Source of the DNA: Bacilli bacterium
GTDB taxonomy: Bacteria; Bacillota_I; Bacilli_A; RF39; UBA660
Direction of reading: 5' to 3'
DNA: 13,041 nt
NCBI GenBank assembly: GCA_028684735.1
Contig: JAQUFI010000037.1
Coordinates: forward strand, 1-13,041
The notes beneath the pieces are model-generated. The model did no database searches. It was not told the origin of the DNA and saw only the letters and a list, made by a program, of their open reading frames with translations. The position numbers and the translations under genes are program-made. Numbering within the stretch: the first letter of the stretch is position 1; each line of letters starts with the position of its first letter. This document shows, in pieces, positions 7,181 to 13,041 of this stretch.

Positions 7181-7223
7181 TTAATTTCAAATTAATCATA
7201 GCACTTAGATATCTCAAAGTCAA
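7181..7223 (-). promoter_or_regulatory. nrdDG promoter with two candidate operator palindromes
   Basis: On the minus strand TTGACT (7223-7218), a 17-base spacer and TATGAT (7200-7195) make a strong vegetative promoter, each box matching 5/6. Within the spacer is the perfect palindrome AGATATCT inside a longer imperfect one (ACTT...AAGT, about 7203-7220). Covering the transcription start is TTAATTTcAAATTAA (7181-7195), with 7-base arms around one base. Both positions suit a repressor. Neither fits the NrdR box as I know it (CWATATATWG core), so control by NrdR is not supported by sequence alone. Confidence 0.75.
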
Positions 7224-7562
7224 ACAAAAGTTCGATATTTTTTCATCATTTTTCGCTTTCCCTTTATTTTCAAGCATTAACAATTTTATTTATTTTTAAA
7301 AACTTTACACTTTTAATTTTTTTGGTTTTCGTTTTGTATTTCAAAATTAATTTCTAGTTAACTTAATCAAAAAAACGCTTCTAACCCTTTACTTTCCAAT
7401 GTTTGTTATTTTATTTTATCTTTTTTTAATAAAAACAACTTAAATTTTTATTAAAATTTCGAAAAAAGAATAAAATTTATTCTTTAATTTTTTCATTTTT
7501 CAATATAATGATAACGATTCCACATTTCTTATAAAACTCAGAAACTAAACTTTTGTATTTAC
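7224..7562. other. AT-rich intergenic spacer between divergent genes
   Basis: About 340 bases separate the nrdD promoter from the promoter of the plus-strand gene. The stretch is dominated by T-runs and A-runs. No ORF with a ribosome binding site, no tRNA and no recognisable riboswitch were found. A near-perfect AT-only hairpin sits at 7465-7485 (separate entry). A weaker AT inverted repeat (7442-7448 with 7453-7459) and an AGTTAACT palindrome also occur, as expected by chance in such sequence. Confidence 0.6.
7461..7493 (-). terminator. AT-only hairpin, possible terminator for antisense read-through
   Basis: Arms AAAGAATAAA (7465-7474) and TTTATTCTTT (7476-7485) are perfect complements around one base. 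On the minus strand the second arm continues directly into further T residues (to 7462); on the plus strand a T-run begins two bases after the stem. With no G/C clamp the fold is weak. No annotated gene ends next to it. It could stop minus-strand transcripts leaving nrnA and running through the convergent gene. Confidence 0.35.
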
Positions 7563-7592
7563 TTCAAATACTTCCACTTGAAAACATATAAT
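7563..7592 (+). promoter_or_regulatory. Candidate promoter of the plus-strand membrane gene
   Basis: A perfect -10 box TATAAT lies at 7587-7592, with TTCAAA (7563-7568, 4/6 to the -35 box) 18 bases upstream. Transcription would start near 7599, just before the ribosome binding site AGGTGG at 7598-7603, so the leader would be almost absent. This is tight and lowers confidence despite the perfect -10. Confidence 0.35.
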
Positions 7593-7610
7593 TGGATAGG
7601 TGGTTATAAA

Positions 7611-7982
7611 ATGTTTTCAAATAAAGAACTACGAAAAGCTAAATTAATTGATGACCGCATCACAGGAACTTATCTTTTTATTTCATCACTAATTGTGTCT
7701 ATTATTTTGTTATATAATAAAAAACTTGTTCTTTTAAATCAAAAAACAATTTTAAGTAAACAAGAAGCTAAAACAATTAACATTATTAATTCTAGTGTTG
7801 TTTTACTAATATCTTTATTTTTTCAGTACTTAAATTATGAAAACAAAAAAGAAGATGGTACATCTTCTGATTTATCAATTATAATTTCATATTTTTTAAT
7901 ATCAGCAGCAGGATTATCTTTATATGATTCAATTATCCATCCTAGTGAAGAGATAATTCAAACTGAAGATATCATTACTTAA
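7611..7982 (+). CDS. Small three-helix membrane protein of unknown function
   Basis: I place the start at the ATG at 7611 (123 residues), because AGGTGG lies seven bases upstream; a TTG at 7578 would add 11 residues but has no ribosome binding site. Three hydrophobic segments are visible at about residues 20-36, 57-75 and 88-105. A short basic N-terminus (NKELRKAKL), a hydrophilic loop after helix two (NYENKKEDG) and an acidic tail (SEEIIQTEDIIT) complete it. I recognise no family and assign no function. It is the only plus-strand gene in the window. It is divergent from nrdD and tail to tail with nrnA, sharing TTAA between the two stop codons, so it is a single-gene unit without a visible terminator of its own. 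Confidence 0.75.
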   Translation: MFSNKELRKAKLIDDRITGTYLFISSLIVSIILLYNKKLVLLNQKTILSKQEAKTINIINSSVVLLISLFFQYLNYENKKEDGTSSDLSIIISYFLISAAGLSLYDSIIHPSEEIIQTEDIIT

Positions 7983-8938
7983 TTGCTTTTGTTTTTATAC
8001 GAAAGACAGGTTTCATCTAATTCTTTAATAAATAATTCTTTATCTGCTTCATTTCTTAATCTAACGCCACTAGCAAAGACATGACCGCCTCCACCATAGC
8101 GACTAGCCGCTTCGTTGATAATTGGTCCTCTTGATCTTATTGAACCCCTGATCACATCATTGTTGACATCAACCGAGAAAATAGCCCAAACTAAGACTTC
8201 ATTAATATAATTAAAATTATTAATCATATTACCTGCTGTGGCAGCATCGACATTATACTCTTTTAAAACATCTTCAGTAATCGTAATATGCGCAAAACCA
8301 TTCTCTGTAATAATCATATTATTTGCAATATATCCTTGAAATCGAATCTCCTTAATTGGTCTTAAATATAAGGGTTCATATAGATTAGCAAAATCAATTT
8401 TAAAATCTTTAATTAACTTTGACACCAACATAAATGTTTTAGGAGTCGTATATTGAAATAAAAAACGATTAGTATCTGATACAATTCCAACGAATAATTT
8501 TTCAGCTGCCGCTTTAGTCATTTTTAATCTTGTTTTTAAAGTTAATTCTAAGACCATTTGACAAGCACTACTAGCTGTTTCATCAATCCATTCAATATCA
8601 CAAAATTCTTCAACAAATGGATGATGATCAATCTTAATTCGTCCTTTAAATCGCATCACATCAACCCCATCAACTCTTTTAGCATCAGGAGTATCTAAAA
8701 TAATAACTAAAGCATTTTCATACATAGTCTCATTAAATTTATCCACTACTCCTAAAAACTTAAAAGTTGAGGCTGGAGCCCCAACCGCATATACTTCTTT
8801 ATTAGGAAAAGTATTTAAAATAATATCTCTAAGAGCGATTGAAGATGCTAAAGAGTCAGGATCTGGTCCAATATGTCTAGCAATCACAATCTTTTTATAC
8901 TTTTTTATCTGACGATATATTTTATTATACTTATTCAT
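7979..8938 (-). CDS. nrnA: Bifunctional oligoribonuclease / pAp phosphatase, DHH family
   Basis: The product has 319 residues with the DHH-DHHA1 layout of NrnA (YtqI). This enzyme degrades 2- to 5-base RNA fragments to mononucleotides and dephosphorylates 3'-phosphoadenosine 5'-phosphate. Metal-binding motifs are HIGPDPDS (22-29), LDTPD (81-85), DHHP (104-107) and SDT (154-156). The DHHA1 substrate-binding part has RSRGPIINEAASRYGGGGH (268-286) followed by ASG. Every core residue expected is present. The ribosome binding site is weak (AGAAAGTG), unlike its neighbours, so translation may depend on ackA, which ends 12 bases upstream. It is the last gene of the minus-strand run and overlaps the convergent plus-strand gene by four bases. 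Confidence 0.93.
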   Translation of the reverse strand: MNKYNKIYRQIKKYKKIVIARHIGPDPDSLASSIALRDIILNTFPNKEVYAVGAPASTFKFLGVVDKFNETMYENALVIILDTPDAKRVDGVDVMRFKGRIKIDHHPFVEEFCDIEWIDETASSACQMVLELTLKTRLKMTKAAAEKLFVGIVSDTNRFLFQYTTPKTFMLVSKLIKDFKIDFANLYEPLYLRPIKEIRFQGYIANNMIITENGFAHITITEDVLKEYNVDAATAGNMINNFNYINEVLVWAIFSVDVNNDVIRGSIRSRGPIINEAASRYGGGGHVFASGVRLRNEADKELFIKELDETCLSYKNKSN

Positions 8939-8950
8939 AATTCACACTTT

Positions 8951-10129
8951 CTACTTAACAAACTTCAATGTATCTCTAGCAATCATTAATTCTTCATCAG
9001 TTGGAACAATATAGCATGGGATTACTGAATCAAGTGTTGTAATAAGTTTTTCTTCACCTCGAACTTGATTTGCTTCCTCATCTAATTTAATTCCTAAGCA
9101 AGCTAATGAATCAATAATATCCTTTCTTGTTTTAAAAGAGTTTTCACCAATTCCTGCTGAGAAACAAATAGCATCTGCACCCCCCAATAAAACATAATAT
9201 TTAGCAATATATTCAACAATCTTTTTAATATACATTTTTTGGGCTAAAATACATTTTTCATTTCCATCAGCAATACCATTTTCAATATCTCTTGAATCAC
9301 TACTAATACTACTAATTCCCAAATAACCACTATTCTTATTTAAATCATTGATGATGTCATCCAATGATTTATTGGTTTTTTCCATAACATACGGGATAAT
9401 CGTTGCATCGATATCACCAGAACGAGTCCCCATCATAATTCCAGCATTAGGAGTAAACCCCATAGATGTATCAATACATTGACCATCTTTAACAGCTGAA
9501 ATACTACCACCATTTCCTAAATGGCAAGTAATTAATTTAAACTCTTTTTTATTTAAGATTTGACTCATGCGAATAGTTAAATACTTATGACTTGTTCCAT
9601 GAAAACCATATTTGCGAACTCCATATTGTTCATACCAACTATATGGTACAGGATATAAATATGATTCTTCACTCATTGTTTGATGAAAAGCCGTATCAAA
9701 AACTGCCACTTGAATAGCATCAGGAACTAATTTTTTAAAAGCTTTAATCCCCATAATATTGGCCGGGTTGTGTAATGGCGCTAGTGAAATAAAATCTTCA
9801 ATATCACTTAACACTTCATCAGTTATAACTACTGAATCTGCATATTTACTTGCTCCATGAACAACACGATGACCAATACCCACAATTTCATCTAAAGATT
9901 TAACAACATTATTATCAAATAACTCTTGAATTAAAACTGCTACTGCTTCATCATGATTTCCAAATTCTTTTTCCTTTTTAACCTTATTACCATTTAACTT
10001 TATCGTATAGAAACTACTGCCTATTCCGATTCGCTCAAATACTCCTGAAATGATTACTTTTTCAGCTGGCATTTCATACATTTGAAATTTCAACGATGAA
10101 CTTCCAGCATTTACTGCTAATATTTGCAT
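8951..10129 (-). CDS. ackA: Acetate kinase
   Basis: The product has 392 residues, the usual length. It interconverts acetyl phosphate plus ADP and acetate plus ATP, giving substrate-level ATP in fermentation. Motifs in order: NAGSSSLK (7-14) at the N-terminus, GHRVVHG, VFDTAFH with the catalytic aspartate, YGFHGTSH, HLGNGGS of the nucleotide site, GTRSGDID with the conserved arginine, FSAGIGENS, and PTDEELMIA with the conserved glutamate near the end. All expected catalytic residues are seen. AGGAGG lies just before the ATG and overlaps the TAG stop of the phosphatase-like gene eight bases away. Phosphotransacetylase (pta), the pathway partner, is not in this window. Confidence 0.97.
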   Translation of the reverse strand: MQILAVNAGSSSLKFQMYEMPAEKVIISGVFERIGIGSSFYTIKLNGNKVKKEKEFGNHDEAVAVLIQELFDNNVVKSLDEIVGIGHRVVHGASKYADSVVITDEVLSDIEDFISLAPLHNPANIMGIKAFKKLVPDAIQVAVFDTAFHQTMSEESYLYPVPYSWYEQYGVRKYGFHGTSHKYLTIRMSQILNKKEFKLITCHLGNGGSISAVKDGQCIDTSMGFTPNAGIMMGTRSGDIDATIIPYVMEKTNKSLDDIINDLNKNSGYLGISSISSDSRDIENGIADGNEKCILAQKMYIKKIVEYIAKYYVLLGGADAICFSAGIGENSFKTRKDIIDSLACLGIKLDEEANQVRGEEKLITTLDSVIPCYIVPTDEELMIARDTLKFVK

Positions 10130-10137
10130 ATTTCCTC

Positions 10138-10674
10138 CTATACTTTAAACTCTAAAATTTCACAATTTTTAGGTCGATATTTACTAAAATCACCATCACT
10201 AGGTAAACCATTAAGATAAAAATATAACGATTTAACAATCCCACTATGGGTAACTAAAACAACTTCTTTTTTATCTTTATATTCTTCTTTAATTGCTAAA
10301 AACATTTCCACACTTCGATTATATAAATCCCTAATATTTTCGGCCTCTTGATATTGAATATTTTTATTATAATTCCAATAATCTAAATAGACTTCACCAT
10401 AACAATCATTACCTGTAAATTCACCGTGATCACGACCTATTAATCTTTCATCATAAGTTATTGGTATTTTACCGTTACTTATAATTTCTGAAGTCTCACG
10501 ACAACGATTTAAAGGTGAACTAATAATAATGTCAATATCAATTTTTTTAAAATAATTTCGAAGATCAATTGCTTGATCAATACCACAATCATTTAACCCC
10601 GTATTAATTCGACCTTGAAAAAGTCGCTTGGCATTACTTTCGGTTTGGCCATGTCGCACTACATAAATATTCAT
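10138..10674 (-). CDS. Histidine phosphatase superfamily protein (phosphoglycerate mutase-like)
   Basis: The product has 178 residues. The N-terminal RHGQTESN (7-14) holds the phospho-accepting His8 with Arg7. SSPLNRCRET (52-61) holds the second conserved arginine, DHGEFTG (82-88) the acidic residue, and VTHSGIVK (141-148) the second catalytic His143. The catalytic set is complete, so it should be an active phosphatase of the short single-domain branch that includes alpha-ribazole phosphatase, SixA-like and broad-specificity phosphatases. Substrate cannot be told from sequence, and no cobalamin genes are nearby to favour alpha-ribazole phosphate. AAAGGT lies about five bases before the ATG, eight bases after the lysS stop, so it is read with lysS and ackA. 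Confidence 0.88.
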   Translation of the reverse strand: MNIYVVRHGQTESNAKRLFQGRINTGLNDCGIDQAIDLRNYFKKIDIDIIISSPLNRCRETSEIISNGKIPITYDERLIGRDHGEFTGNDCYGEVYLDYWNYNKNIQYQEAENIRDLYNRSVEMFLAIKEEYKDKKEVVLVTHSGIVKSLYFYLNGLPSDGDFSKYRPKNCEILEFKV

Positions 10675-10682
10675 AATGACCT

Positions 10683-12164
10683 TTAATTCTTATGTTTCAT
10701 ATGTGGGAATAAAATAACTTCACGAATGGTTTCACTATTAGTAATCATCATTACTAAACGGTCAATTCCCATCCCCATCCCTCCAGCAGGAGGCATTCCA
10801 TATTCTAAAGCTTCAACGAAGTCTAAATCCATTTCATTAGCTTCATCATTACCCAATTCTTTTTCTTTGATTTGATTTTCAAATCTTTCATATTGATCAA
10901 TTGGATCATTTAATTCTGTGAAAGCATTAGCATATTCACTACCAACAATAAATAATTCAAATCTTTCAGTAAATCTTGGGTCATTGATATTCTTTCTTGC
11001 TAAAGGACTAATTTCAACTGGATGACCATAAACAAACGTTGGTTCAATAATTTTATCTTCAACAAACTTTCCAAAGAAAGCTTCAACAATATGACCATAA
11101 CCAAAATGATTTTCAACTTCAACACCATGTTCATCAGCTAACTTCTTAGCTTCTTCAAACGTCATTGGTTGAAAGAAATCAATTCCAGTTTCATTTTTTA
11201 TCCCTTCAACCATGTGTAATCTCTTAAACTTTGGTTTCAAACTAATATTATGACCTTTCCAAACAATATCATAGGTACCTAAAACATCCATTGCTACATT
11301 ACCAACAATGTTTTCGGTAATATCCATCATTCCTTCAAGATCAGTATAAGCTTTGTATAATTCAATCGTCGTAAATTCAGGATTATGGTTACGATCCATT
11401 CCTTCATTTCTAAAAATACGACCAATTTCATAAACAGCATCCATCCCACCAACTAATAATCTCTTTAATGGTAATTCCGTTGCTATTCTTAAATAGAATT
11501 CCATATCTAAAGCATTATGATGGGTGATAAATGGACGAGCATTAGCCCCTCCTAAAATCGAACCCAAAACAGGAGTTTCAACTTCAGTATAACCTAAACT
11601 ATCTAAATAATGTTGAATTGAACGAATAATTTTAGGTCTCATAAAAGCAACTTTACGAGCTTCATCATTCACAATCAAATCAACATACCTGCGACGATAT
11701 CTTTCTTCAATATCAGCTAACCCATGAAACTTATCAGGAAGTGGTTTTAATGCTTTAACTAAATGGATATATTTATGAGCATGAACACTCAACTCCCCCA
11801 TATTAGTTCTAAAAACATTCCCTTCAATACAAACAATATCTCCTAAGTCAGCATCTTCATACAATTCATATTGTTCTTCGCCAACTTCATCTTGTTTAAT
11901 ATATATTTGAATTTGACCAAACTTATCTTGAATGTGCATAAATCCAGCTTTTCCCTTACCTCTTTTGGTCATAATACGACCAGCTATCTTAACTGGAATA
12001 TTCTTTTCTTGCAATTCCTCTTTTGAATATTGATCATACTTTTCCTTAATATCCTTTGAATCACTTGTTAAATCAACACGATGTCCAAAAGGATCAATCC
12101 CCTTTTCAATTAACTTATTTACTTTCTCTCTTCTTACTAATTCTTGTTCACTAAACTCTCTCAT
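10683..12164 (-). CDS. lysS: Lysyl-tRNA synthetase, class II
   Basis: The product has 493 residues, the normal length. It charges tRNA-Lys with lysine using ATP, in the cytoplasm. An N-terminal OB-fold anticodon-binding domain (about 57-147; VKIAGRIMTKRGKGKAGFMH at its start) is followed by the class II catalytic core. Motif 1 is around MRPKIIRSIQHYLDSLGY (175-192), motif 2 is FRNEGMDRNHNPEFT (251-265) and motif 3 is GGMGMGIDRLVM (461-472). RRRYVDLI between the domains is typical of bacterial LysRS. AAGGTGAG lies five bases before the ATG. The 87 bases upstream contain a possible lysine-rich leader ORF. The dusB to lysS order is also found in Bacillus. Confidence 0.97.
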   Translation of the reverse strand: MREFSEQELVRREKVNKLIEKGIDPFGHRVDLTSDSKDIKEKYDQYSKEELQEKNIPVKIAGRIMTKRGKGKAGFMHIQDKFGQIQIYIKQDEVGEEQYELYEDADLGDIVCIEGNVFRTNMGELSVHAHKYIHLVKALKPLPDKFHGLADIEERYRRRYVDLIVNDEARKVAFMRPKIIRSIQHYLDSLGYTEVETPVLGSILGGANARPFITHHNALDMEFYLRIATELPLKRLLVGGMDAVYEIGRIFRNEGMDRNHNPEFTTIELYKAYTDLEGMMDITENIVGNVAMDVLGTYDIVWKGHNISLKPKFKRLHMVEGIKNETGIDFFQPMTFEEAKKLADEHGVEVENHFGYGHIVEAFFGKFVEDKIIEPTFVYGHPVEISPLARKNINDPRFTERFELFIVGSEYANAFTELNDPIDQYERFENQIKEKELGNDEANEMDLDFVEALEYGMPPAGGMGMGIDRLVMMITNSETIREVILFPHMKHKN

Positions 12165-12205
12165 TTTCTCACCTTCTATTATTTTTATTATTTTTTTAAA
12201 GACTA

Positions 12206-12238
12206 TTAGCTACATTTCCGTTTAGTAATTTTTTTCAT
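12206..12238 (-). CDS. Possible 10-codon lysine-rich leader ORF before lysS
   Basis: On the minus strand AAAGGTGA, overlapping the RDD gene stop, stands a few bases before an ATG at 12238. The frame reads MKKITKRKCS and ends in TAA. Four of its ten codons are AAA lysine, and it lies 41 bases before the lysS start, so a lysine-charging sensor role is attractive. I see no terminator hairpin and no fold hiding the lysS ribosome binding site, so classical attenuation is not supported. AAA is very common in AT-rich DNA, and this could be chance. Confidence 0.35.
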   Translation of the reverse strand: MKKITKRKCS

Positions 12239-12251
12239 ATTATCACCTTTT

Positions 12252-12839
12252 TTATATTTCAACTACTTGGGTTTTTGTCCATAAATCATGTAAACCCTTT
12301 TTGTCATGTCTATATAATATCATAAAAGCACTAGTAAATACTAGGGTAATTTGTACAAAACTCAAAATAGATGATAAAACAAAATAAGCATAACTCGGTA
12401 TAAAATAGACAACTGCTAAACATGTAATCATATACCCTAATCCATTTATGAATATATTACGAAACAATAAGTCATTGGTCGTTAAAACCTTATCATCATT
12501 TCTAACAACCTTAATCTTTAATAACTTCTTACCATAAGTTTGCCCATTACGATAAACAGGTATGATGACAAAGTAGATTAAGATACAACTTATATTTAAG
12601 ATACTAACTAATACTCGTTCTTTATCCATCTGGTGAAAAATACTTGCTGATCGATTAATATATTGCGTAGATGTTATTTCTTTATCAAATCGTTTTTCTC
12701 CAACTGCTAATAATTCTTTATTTAATTTATTATAATTATCCTGGTCAATAACCAAGGGGGTTAAAATGGTTAAAACAACTAAAACTAAAGTTATATCTAA
12801 AAAATAAGCCAAAAAACGTTTTTTAAAACTAGCTTTCAT
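12252..12839 (-). CDS. RDD family integral membrane protein
   Basis: The product has 195 residues. It begins FKKRFLAYFLDITLV (5-19), with the arginine and aspartate that give the RDD family its name, followed by a first helix (about 11-31). A charged outer stretch (32-75) leads to a helix at about 76-96. Then come the family segment GQTYGKKLLKIKVV (99-112), two further helices (about 129-150 and 155-176) and the closing KKGLHDLWTKTQVV (180-193). RDD proteins are poorly characterised; transport roles are proposed for some members. AGGAGG lies six bases before the ATG, inside the end of dusB, which it overlaps by 11 bases, so it is translationally coupled to dusB. Confidence 0.85.
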   Translation of the reverse strand: MKASFKKRFLAYFLDITLVLVVLTILTPLVIDQDNYNKLNKELLAVGEKRFDKEITSTQYINRSASIFHQMDKERVLVSILNISCILIYFVIIPVYRNGQTYGKKLLKIKVVRNDDKVLTTNDLLFRNIFINGLGYMITCLAVVYFIPSYAYFVLSSILSFVQITLVFTSAFMILYRHDKKGLHDLWTKTQVVEI

Positions 12840-13041
12840 TTAATTCCTCCTTTTTAAAAGTATCTAATAATAAAACAAATTCATCAATACTTTTAACATT
12901 ATTGATATCACTTTTTAATTTATTACTACCATGAATACCTTTTAAATACCACGCAGTATGTCTGCGCATTTCTAATAAAGCCCTCTTTTCATCTTTGGTT
13001 TCTTGTAAATAATATAGATGTTTTTTAATCATTTCTATTTT
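12829..13041 (-). CDS. dusB: tRNA-dihydrouridine synthase, C-terminal end only (cut by the window edge)
   Basis: About 70 residues of the C-terminus are present and the frame stays open to the right window edge, so the flavin-binding catalytic barrel lies outside. The visible part matches the helical tRNA-binding tail of DusB proteins: ALLEMRRHTAWYLKGIHGS followed by a helical stretch (KSIDEFVLLLDTFKK). The enzyme reduces uridine to dihydrouridine in the D-loop region of tRNAs. An internal ATG at 13032 is not the start. The location upstream of lysS agrees with the Bacillus order, supporting DusB over other Dus families. The stop TAG overlaps the RDD gene start region. Confidence 0.8.
   Translation of the reverse strand, partial: KIEMIKKHLYYLQETKDEKRALLEMRRHTAWYLKGIHGSNKLKSDINNVKSIDEFVLLLDTFKKEELNES

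Noticed and set aside
7399..7443. A 14-codon hydrophobic plus-strand ORF in the AT-rich spacer
   Set aside because: No ribosome binding site; such short T-rich frames arise by chance in this composition.
7224..7562. Replication origin or DnaA-box cluster in the AT-rich spacer
   Set aside because: No TTATCCACA-type boxes on either strand; high A+T alone is not evidence.
7578..7610. A TTG start at 7578 for the plus-strand membrane gene
   Set aside because: No ribosome binding site precedes it and it would overlap the -10 box; ATG 7611 has AGGTGG seven bases upstream.
12234..12262. Possible lysS promoter TTGAAA-17-TATGAA
   Set aside because: The -10 is only a 4/6 match and the pair overlaps the end of the RDD gene and the leader ORF start; mentioned only as an alternative.

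Overview
The window comes from a very AT-rich (about 30% G+C by eye) low-GC Gram-positive bacterium. Gene families and order point to Bacilli in the broad sense, such as Erysipelotrichia-like or other anaerobic gut lineages. Evidence: a YunB sporulation-family gene near yutD, dusB upstream of lysS, strong GGAGG-type ribosome binding sites, and TTGACA/TATAAT-like promoters. TGA ends several genes and tryptophan is TGG, so the standard bacterial code is used, not the Mycoplasma code. A class III (oxygen-sensitive) ribonucleotide reductase plus acetate kinase fit an anaerobic, acetate-forming fermenter. I cannot name the species.

Right block, minus strand, 13041 to 7979: a compact operon-like run. 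It holds the end of dusB (tRNA dihydrouridine synthase), an RDD-family membrane protein, lysS, a histidine-phosphatase-superfamily protein, ackA and nrnA (DHH phosphoesterase). Junctions are tight (an 11-base overlap, then gaps of 8 to 12 bases). The exception is 87 bases before lysS, which hold a possible 10-codon lysine-rich leader ORF. nrnA meets a lone plus-strand gene for a three-helix membrane protein (7611-7982) tail to tail, the two stop codons sharing TTAA, with no room for a terminator. An AT-only hairpin near 7465-7485 may be where antisense read-through ends.

Central block, minus strand: a well-formed promoter at 7195-7223 carrying two palindromes drives nrdD and nrdG (ATGA overlap), followed by a clear intrinsic terminator at 4201-4233.

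Left block, minus strand: yunB, a membrane-anchored SH3/DUF4015 glycosidase-like protein, and yutD (TTG start) look like an envelope or sporulation cluster. A new promoter inside the end of yutD then starts an NrtR-like regulator with a degenerate Nudix box and a small membrane-anchored protein of unknown function. At the left edge a gene begins at base 26 and runs out of the window. Its promoter, ribosome binding site and start codon lie within a 75-base nested inverted repeat.

Most of the window is ordinary housekeeping sequence. No CRISPR array, tRNA, rRNA or clear mobile element was seen. The best candidates for something new are the nested repeat at the left edge, the lysine-rich mini-ORF before lysS, the palindrome-bearing nrdDG promoter, and the terminator-less convergent junction. 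All are modest and none demonstrates a new system.
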